Source: Thiotrichaceae bacterium
Lineage (GTDB): Bacteria > Pseudomonadota > Gammaproteobacteria > Thiotrichales > Thiotrichaceae
Direction of reading: 5' to 3'
Assembly (NCBI GenBank): GCA_026991755.1
Contig: JALXAX010000177.1
Location: forward strand, 1-39,611
Length of the DNA: 39,611 bases
Shown here: one piece after another, positions 35,201-39,611 of the stretch
Layout: every line of letters starts with the position of its first letter
Position numbering within the stretch: position 1 is the first letter of the stretch
Notes under the pieces: generated by a model
Told to the model about the DNA's origin: nothing
What the model saw: the letters and a program-made list of their open reading frames with translations, nothing else
The model's database searches: none
Translations under genes and position numbers: made by a program

Positions 35201-35815
35201 TTAGGAGCGATTAACCTTGCCGCTATCGAAGAATTTGAACAAGAGTCAGAACGTAAAGCATACCTTGATCAACAAGATAAAGACCTCACAGAAGCTTTAG
35301 AAATCCTCGAAAGTGCGATTGCTAAAATTGATAAAGATACCCGTCATTTGTTTAAAGATACGTTTGATAAGGTCAACAACCGCATTGGCGAGATGTTTCC
35401 GCGTTTGTTTGGTGGTGGTAAGTGTTTCTTAGAAATGACTGATAATGACTTGCTAACAACGGGTGTAGTCATCATGGCAAGGCCACCAGGTAAACGAATT
35501 AGCAATATTCACTTGATGTCGGGTGGTGAAAAGGCTTTAACCGCAGCGGCATTAGTGTTTGCTATATTCGAGCTAAACCCTGCACCGTTTTGTATGCTGG
35601 ATGAGGTTGATGCACCTCTGGATGAAGCCAATGTGAGACGTTTTGCGGAGCTGGTTAAACATATGTCGGAGCGCATTCAGTTTATCTTTATAACACACAA
35701 TAAAACAACGATGGAAGTTGCTGAAAACCTTATTGGTGTTACCATGCGTGAACTGGGTGTATCAAGAACGGTATCCGTCAATGTCGCGGACGCGGCTGAG
35801 ATGTCGAAGCAGTAA
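32285..35815 (+). CDS. smc: Chromosome partition ATPase SMC
   Basis: This is the condensin ATPase that forms a V-shaped dimer with ScpA and ScpB to organise and segregate the chromosome. Walker A is GPNGCGKSN (31-39). Two long coiled-coil arms (about 165-500 and 660-1010, rich in Gln, Glu and Leu) enclose the hinge (about 500-660, HWLKQKGLDKNTRLAE and LETVLGTDIES). The C-terminal signature SGGEK is at 1079-1083 and Walker B MLDEVDAPLD follows at about 1104. The length of 1176 aa is normal. The start is GTG at 32285, aligning as MRLSKIKLAGFKSFVDPTT. zipA follows, as in other gammaproteobacteria that use SMC rather than MukB. Confidence 0.95.
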   Translation: MRLSKIKLAGFKSFVDPTTIDLRSNLTGIVGPNGCGKSNTIDAVRWVMGESSAKHLRGSSMEDVIFNGSAARKPVGQASVELIFDNSDASLGGEYAKFTEIAIKRQVTREGSSKYFLNGSKCRRRDITDIFLGTGLGPRSYAIIEQGMISRLIDAKPEELRVYLEEAAGISKYRQRRRETENRMRHTRENLDRLSDLREEIDKHLKQLKRQANAAVRYKDYKESERLYEAELLILRLQDIRKSVEQQEAELGQQSILQQEKIAHLREAETSIEEQRSQHTEANDKQNKIQGEFYKLGAEISRIEQTIKHQQEAQARFDQQFTHIEQELETSQKHLSEDQATANFSRGEIETNQQLLEELSETLEEKKMLFEEADFALSEWQEKNTALQQAIAEPTQQAQIERAKMEQIERQIQQNKQRLERLASVDQATDIDHLLTSIETHKTDLLMVKTDYSAAESSLENANKTAETLELEIRELQSSQNTLRSEQQSLTGRLSSLKALQQAALGKDKQKANHWLKQKGLDKNTRLAESIHIESGWEKALETVLGTDIESIEIADIDSLGSLITDLPSGVSMSFFSTGDSRHANPHDDSTLLLSKVTKPSESVSQLLAGIYYADDVTQALKARNSLANNESIICKDGVWLGKNWLRALSSAPSSSGNKEEGVLSRGRDIKSLTKELESITEQLEQLTESLENKQSQRKALSQQRADYQNQYNELHRTQSQLESTVNASMQRIEQARLQQQQSVSEKEETQALIETLEQEHIAATESRNKAVTLVESLSAEKESLQQQQQEYSERANTMRQQMQESQAQQQQLQHQTESLKQTLNQSEQNIARANERLEALSMRREQLQEEVLQSQTPSEDFSDKLATLLQQRTESEEQLKLARTELQTIDHTIRTLNEERINHEHAVEAVRGVIEKMKLTWQESSVRMKTLMEQFDETDYELEELEANLADDADVASHQRQLEAIKGKIQRLGAINLAAIEEFEQESERKAYLDQQDKDLTEALEILESAIAKIDKDTRHLFKDTFDKVNNRIGEMFPRLFGGGKCFLEMTDNDLLTTGVVIMARPPGKRISNIHLMSGGEKALTAAALVFAIFELNPAPFCMLDEVDAPLDEANVRRFAELVKHMSERIQFIFITHNKTTMEVAENLIGVTMRELGVSRTVSVNVADAAEMSKQ

Positions 35816-35863
35816 AAGCCACTATAAAGCCACGATGAAAAATTAAGGGATTTGCGATAAACC

Positions 35864-36517
35864 ATGGATCTAGTTAGCCTACTTATTACTTTTATAGGAG
35901 TTCTCGTACTTCTCGGTTTATATATTATGAGCCGTTTCTATGATGAGTCGCCTAGTAAGCAGTCATCCAAAAATATAAAAATACCCACTTATACGGATGC
36001 CAACGGCAATGAGCTTTCATCCGTAAAAGCAGACTTTCCCGCACAGGTGGCAAACCAGTCCCGCCCATTAAACAGAGTTAGGCAGGTCTCTAAGCAAGAC
36101 TCAGTAAGTGCCAGTAGTGAGAGTGCAATGCCTAGTAAAAACCAGCATGTATTATTTATTGCCTCGGAAGTAGACCAGCCTTTATCAGGCAATAAAATTA
36201 TTGAAGCAATGAAAGCTAACGATTTAAAATTAGGCCTGAATGATATCTACCATTTTTATGTGGATGACAAGAAGAGCCTATTCAGTATTGCCAACGGTGT
36301 AGAACCCTGGACGCTGAAAGACGAAGACCTTAAAGACAAAGCCACACCGGGCTTATCAATGATTATGCAAATGCCTACAGTGATTGATAAAGAAGAAGCA
36401 ATTGATCAATTTGTTGCAGTAGGTAAGAACTTAGCAAAAGCTATTGGTGGTGAGTTACAAAATACGCAGCAGCAAATATTCCTGCAAACCGATAAAGAAG
36501 CAATGCTAGCGGGTTAA
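35864..36517 (+). CDS. zipA: Cell division protein ZipA
   Basis: Tethers FtsZ filaments to the inner membrane during septum formation. One N-terminal membrane helix (about 5-23) is followed by a linker of about 70 residues that lacks the Pro/Gln-rich length of the E. coli protein. The FtsZ-binding domain runs from about 92 to the end (HVLFIASEVDQPLSGNKIIE, FYVDDKKSLFSIANGVEPW, LSMIMQMPTVIDKEEAIDQF). The product stops at 217 aa with QTDKEAMLAG, about 14 residues short of the final helix seen in E. coli ZipA. The gene follows smc by 48 bp. The usual next gene, ligA, is absent: the convergent deaD-type gene begins after 31 bp. Confidence 0.88.
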   Translation: MDLVSLLITFIGVLVLLGLYIMSRFYDESPSKQSSKNIKIPTYTDANGNELSSVKADFPAQVANQSRPLNRVRQVSKQDSVSASSESAMPSKNQHVLFIASEVDQPLSGNKIIEAMKANDLKLGLNDIYHFYVDDKKSLFSIANGVEPWTLKDEDLKDKATPGLSMIMQMPTVIDKEEAIDQFVAVGKNLAKAIGGELQNTQQQIFLQTDKEAMLAG

Positions 36518-36548
36518 GTACGAGCTGAGTAGCCACTATTCCCGCTAC

Positions 36549-38360
36549 TTACTTACCTTTACGTTTAGCAGAAATCTTAGTAATTCGTAACTGCTGCCCA
36601 GACACCCATGATTTTTTCAATATACGGAAAACCTCTTTTGGCATGCCTTCAGGCAAATCGACGGTACTGTGATCTTCGTTGATCACTACGCGACCAATAT
36701 ACTGGCTATCAATCTCGGCTTCATTAGCGATAGCGCCTACAATGTTGCCTGGTTTGACATTGTGTTGTCTGCCGACTTCTAAGCGGAAGCGCTCCATGCC
36801 TTTTGGCAATTCTTCTTGCTCCTGATCAGGTCTTGGTTTTCTATTACCACGATCCCTTTTATTTCCACGAGTATCTCCGCGTGAACGATCATTGCGATCA
36901 CCGCGTCGGTTGTTTCTATCGTTCCTGTCGTTTCGGGCATTGCGCTCACGTTGTTTTCTGACAGGTTGGTCTTTTAAAAATAAGGGTGATGCGCCTTGTG
37001 CAAGCGAGACTAGTGCTGTGGCAATTTCAATAGCGGGGACGTTGTGCTCAATTTGGTACTGTTCGACAATTTCACGGTATTTATTAGTGTGTTCATCTTC
37101 TACCCCTAGCGCTGCGGTAATTTTGTCCTTAAATCGCTCAACACGAAGGGTATTGATATCGTGAGTTGAAGGCAGTTGCATGCGCTCAATGGGTTGCTTG
37201 GTTGCGCGTTCGATATTTTTTAACATACGCATTTCACGGGGCGCTACAAATAAGATAGCTTCACCTAAGCGCCCAGCGCGACCGGTACGTCCAATACGAT
37301 GAATATAGGATTCTGTATCGTGAGGGATGTCATAATTGATAACGTGGCTGATGCGTTCAACATCGAGCCCTCTTGCCGCTACATCTGTAGCAATCAGGAT
37401 ATCTAACCTGCCTTGTTTAAGCTTATTGACGGTTTGCTCACGATGATTCTGGGCTATATCTCCGTTAAGTGCGGCGGATGCATAACCTCGTGCTTGTAGT
37501 TTATCTGCCAGTTCTAAGGTTGCGTTTTTGGTACGTACGAAGATGATGATGCCTTCAAATGGCTCAGACTCTAAAATACGCGTTAAAGCATCTAGCTTAT
37601 GCATCCCGCTGACTTTCCACATACGCTGACGAATAGTCGATGCGGTCGCTGTTTTTAATTTGATGGAGATGACAACAGGGTCGTCCATAAAGCGGGTGGC
37701 AATATGCTGAATCTGCTTGGGCATGGTCGCAGAGAATAGCGCGATTTGATGCTTGTTTGGGATTTGTTCTAGTACCCATTCAACGTCATCAATAAAGCCC
37801 ATGCGTAGCATTTCATCCGCTTCATCAAGTACCAGACATTGCAAGTCTTGTAACTTAAGGCTCTTACGACGCATGTGGTCCATCACCCTGCCTGGAGTAC
37901 CCACTACCACTTGTACACCGCGTTTAAGTTGACGCAGTTGAACATCATAACCTTGTCCACCATAGATAGGCAGGATATGTAAGCCCTTTATGTAATGTGC
38001 ATATTTCTGGAAAGCCTCAGCGACCTGAATAGCTAGTTCTCTAGTAGGGGCTAGCACCATAACTTGTGGGTTTTTATTACTAACGTCAATATTGGATAGC
38101 AAAGGAAGCGCAAATGCTGCCGTCTTACCGGTGCCTGTTTGTGCTTGTCCAAGTAGGTCTTTGCCTTCTAAAATAGGTGGGATAGTCGCAGCCTGAATAG
38201 GCGTGGGTACTTCGTAGCCCACCTCATCCAGCGCTTTTATCAAGGGGGCAGCAAGATTTAGGTCCTGAAAAGTAACTTTGTTTTTGCTTTTGTTCTTGGT
38301 CTGGATCTTTTTATCAGCACGGTCTGCTTGTGTGTTTTCTGTGGATTTTCTAGTAGGCAT
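36549..38360 (-). CDS. deaD: DEAD-box RNA helicase, CsdA/DeaD type
   Basis: ATP-dependent RNA helicase for ribosome assembly and RNA turnover, especially in the cold. Motifs in order: the Q motif (PTPIQAATIP, about 53), Walker A AQTGTGKT (73-80), DEAD (179-182), SAT (210-212), then ATDVAARGLD and HRIGRTGRAGR (about 357) in the second RecA domain. A dimerisation-type segment follows, then an Arg/Asp/Asn-rich low-complexity stretch (RNARNDRNDRNNRRGDRNDR). A DbpA-like RNA-binding domain (about 510-595, GMERFRLEVGRQHNVKPGNI) ends the protein. The length of 603 aa fits CsdA. No clear ribosome site precedes the ATG. The 5' side faces the CRISPR array, 175 bp away. Confidence 0.93.
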   Translation of the reverse strand: MPTRKSTENTQADRADKKIQTKNKSKNKVTFQDLNLAAPLIKALDEVGYEVPTPIQAATIPPILEGKDLLGQAQTGTGKTAAFALPLLSNIDVSNKNPQVMVLAPTRELAIQVAEAFQKYAHYIKGLHILPIYGGQGYDVQLRQLKRGVQVVVGTPGRVMDHMRRKSLKLQDLQCLVLDEADEMLRMGFIDDVEWVLEQIPNKHQIALFSATMPKQIQHIATRFMDDPVVISIKLKTATASTIRQRMWKVSGMHKLDALTRILESEPFEGIIIFVRTKNATLELADKLQARGYASAALNGDIAQNHREQTVNKLKQGRLDILIATDVAARGLDVERISHVINYDIPHDTESYIHRIGRTGRAGRLGEAILFVAPREMRMLKNIERATKQPIERMQLPSTHDINTLRVERFKDKITAALGVEDEHTNKYREIVEQYQIEHNVPAIEIATALVSLAQGASPLFLKDQPVRKQRERNARNDRNDRNNRRGDRNDRSRGDTRGNKRDRGNRKPRPDQEQEELPKGMERFRLEVGRQHNVKPGNIVGAIANEAEIDSQYIGRVVINEDHSTVDLPEGMPKEVFRILKKSWVSGQQLRITKISAKRKGK

Positions 38361-38506
38361 GGCAAGGTGTCATTAAAATAGGGGGGAACATACTCTACCA
38401 GTAATCTTAGTGCTTATCTGCTTATTTGTTTCAATAACTTTAATTTTGCAACGTTTGTGTCCTTGTTGGGATACATAGCTTGATCAGCCCGCCCCCTAAT
38501 AAACCC

Positions 38507-38531
38507 GGAAGTGCGACTTCAGTCGCGCCAG
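38507..38531 (+). repeat. Small 25-bp palindromic repeat, copy 2
   Basis: GGAAGTGCGACTTCAGTCGC and then GCCAG, the partner of the inverted copy at 27982. It ends 4 bp before the first (partial) CRISPR repeat. The remainder of the 175-bp gap before deaD shows nothing else. Confidence 0.6.
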
Positions 38532-38554
38532 AGACGTTTTCATCCGTTCAAAAG

Positions 38555-38665
38555 TCTGGGCTTGTTAAGACCGTTATGCCTAAATGGCATAACGCAGCTT
38601 AGCAAGCGCGAGCACAGGGAAGTGCGAGCAGGAAGAACAAGCCAGGGAAGGCGCTCCATAGCTAC
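38555..38665. repeat. 111-nt hairpin insert X in a CRISPR repeat, copy 1
   Basis: It follows the first 19 bases of a repeat and precedes a repeat that is intact from its third base. It begins TCTGGGCTTGTTAAGACC and contains a strong hairpin: GCTTGTTAAG-AC-CGTTATGCC, loop TAAAT, then GGCATAACG-CAG-CTTAGCAAGC. A second inverted pair is CTTGTT with AACAAG near the right part. No reading frame of note. It differs from copy 2 at one visible base (GAGCAGG versus GAGCTGG). Confidence 0.85.
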
Positions 38666-38790
38666 TTTCATCCCGTTCAAAAGTCCAGTCAGTTCGCACC
38701 AAGGCAACATTCGATATTGGCGATATTAAAAATAAGTTTTCATCCCGTTCAAAATCCGGTCAGTTCGCACCCCGAAAAACTAATCAAATC

Positions 38791-38915
38791 TATTAATCGT
38801 TGCATAAGTCTTTACATACAAGCACCGCCTTCGACTCGGCTCAGGCTACAGAGTAGCACCCTGAGCGGAGTCGAAGGGCGCGGTTTTACTGAATATACTT
38901 TTGCAACTATTAATA
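38791..38915 (+). mobile_element. MITE family F1, copy 4, inside a CRISPR spacer
   Basis: 125 bp, nearly identical to copies 2 and 3 (termini TATTAATCGTTGCATAAGT and ACTTTTGCAACTATTAATA). It splits a spacer into 19 nt (38772-38790) and 16 nt (38916-38931). Without the element the spacer would be 35 nt, or 37 nt if one TA belongs to the target, exactly in the range of the other spacers. Confidence 0.93.
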
Positions 38916-38951
38916 TCCCCGTGCTTGAATTGTTTTCATCCCGTTCAAAAG

Positions 38952-39062
38952 TCTGGGCTTGTTAAGACCGTTATGCCTAAATGGCATAACGCAGCTTAGC
39001 AAGCGCGAGCACAGGGAAGTGCGAGCTGGAAGAACAAGCCAGGGAAGGCGCTCCATAGCTAC
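38952..39062. repeat. 111-nt hairpin insert X in a CRISPR repeat, copy 2
   Basis: The same length and sequence as copy 1 apart from one base. It follows the first 20 bases of a repeat (38932-38951) and precedes a 38-bp variant repeat at 39061. It sits 397 bp to the right of copy 1. Confidence 0.85.
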
Positions 39063-39611
39063 TTTCATCCCGTTCAAAAAGGCCGGTCAGTTCGCACCTA
39101 TCAACGTTGCGGATAATTGGTAAACTGGTAAAGGCGTTTTCATCCCGTTCAAAAGTCCGGTCAGTTCGCACCGCTGAGGATTAAAAAGAGTCGTGCATTT
39201 TTATGCACTGTTTTCATCCCGTTCAAAAGTCCGGTCAGTTCGCACCTAAAAGTAAGACAGTAGGTGTTACTGGGGTTCATATGTTTTCATCCCGTTCAAA
39301 AGTCCGGTCAGTTCGCACCAACAGCTTCTCTGTGCATATATCATCATATACTTTGTTTTCATCCCGTTCAAAAGTCCGGTCAGTTCGCACCTGCGAAACT
39401 TGCAAAAGACTACACAATAAGCGAGTTTTCATCCCGTTCAAAAGTCCGGTCAGTTCGCACCACAATACTACTGAGACAAGAATGCCTGATCTACGTTTGT
39501 TTTCATCCCGTTCAAAAGTCCGGTCAGTTCGCACCGAAGGCGCAGCGAGGATTCGCTTTGGTGGAATCAGTTTTCATCCCGTTCAAAAGTCCGGTCAGTT
39601 CGCACCGTGAC

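Larger units (their letters stand above)
38536..39611 (-). CRISPR. CRISPR array, 37-bp repeats, open at the window edge
   Basis: The plus-strand repeat begins GTTTTCATCCCGTTCAAAAG and ends TCCGGTCAGTTCGCACC (37 bp). Full repeats start at 38664, 38736 (36 bp, one base lost), 39061 (38 bp), 39136, 39210, 39283, 39355, 39425, 39499 and 39570; partial ones lie at 38536-38554 and 38932-38951. The last seven are identical. Spacers are 33-37 nt and all differ. The next spacer starts at 39607 and is cut by the window. The minus strand gives a repeat ending GGGATGAAAAC, like many crRNA 5' handles, so I assign minus. Degenerate repeats at the left fit a leader-distal end, placing leader and cas genes to the right, outside the window. 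The subtype cannot be told. Confidence 0.97.

Noticed and set aside
38555-38665. Insert X as an integron attC site
   Set aside because: It has a strong hairpin with GTTATGCC/GGCATAAC arms, but these do not fit the attC core consensus, there is no cassette gene, and it is bounded by CRISPR repeats.
38511-39171. Reading frames over the left, degenerate part of the array
   Set aside because: They follow partial repeats, the hairpin insert and the F1 element, and match no protein pattern.
39203-39610. Open reading frames on both strands across the CRISPR array, with repeated peptide segments
   Set aside because: The repeated peptides are translations of the CRISPR repeats and the frame crosses spacers of different origin.

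Overview
The window looks like a chromosomal segment of a gammaproteobacterium, with AT-rich intergenic DNA. The evidence is the gene set (yajR, uup, nudJ-mnmA, selD, smc-zipA, a DeaD/CsdA-type helicase), the type II citrate synthase, the btuB-btuM vitamin B12 uptake pair and the gammaproteobacterial nudJ-mnmA order. The spondin-domain proteins, K+-independent proton pyrophosphatase and cytochromes would fit a sulfur-oxidising or filamentous Thiotrichales-type bacterium. That genus-level guess is inference only.

Layout. 0.2-1.5 kb: YajR-type MFS transporter. 2.2-7.9 kb: a 1903-residue secreted repeat protein with seven 117-residue domains. 8.0-10.9 kb: a cobalamin cassette (promoter, B12 riboswitch, btuB, btuM). 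11.0-12.9 kb: uup. 13.1-15.3 kb: an ECF sigma factor divergent from two spondin-domain envelope proteins. 15.4-17.8 kb: a two-component pair. 17.8-18.6 kb: tRNA-Ala(GGC), a small membrane protein and two tRNA-Glu(TTC) genes. 18.8-22.9 kb: gltA, mnmA, nudJ, selD. 23.3-25.5 kb: a response regulator fused in operon to a cytochrome b561, then a DUF2202 lipoprotein that appears truncated by a mobile element. 26.0-31.4 kb: a beta-propeller-like protein, a cytochrome c'-like protein and hppA. 31.6-38.4 kb: queF, smc, zipA, deaD. 38.5 kb to the window end: a CRISPR array that continues past the right edge, with no cas gene in view.

The most unusual layer is a dense set of short palindromic non-autonomous elements (MITE-like) in most intergenic gaps. 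I separate at least four families: F1 (about 125 bp, four copies), F2 (159 bp, two copies), F3 (118-172 bp, four copies plus a degenerate one, with 4-bp target duplications) and F4 (about 120 bp, two copies). One F1 copy sits inside a CRISPR spacer, one F3 copy begins exactly at the selD stop codon, and another appears to have cut the last ~26 codons off the DUF2202 gene. Two CRISPR repeats are also interrupted at the same base by a near-identical 111-nt hairpin insert. No transposase gene is present, so any transposase must act in trans.

Functional links that can be read from the sequence: BtuB (outer membrane) and BtuM (inner membrane) form one B12 uptake route under riboswitch control. MnmA thiolates U34 of tRNAs including tRNA-Glu(UUC), and SelD supplies selenophosphate that can convert that base to selenouridine. 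SMC and ZipA serve chromosome organisation and division. HppA and the two cytochromes belong to membrane energetics.
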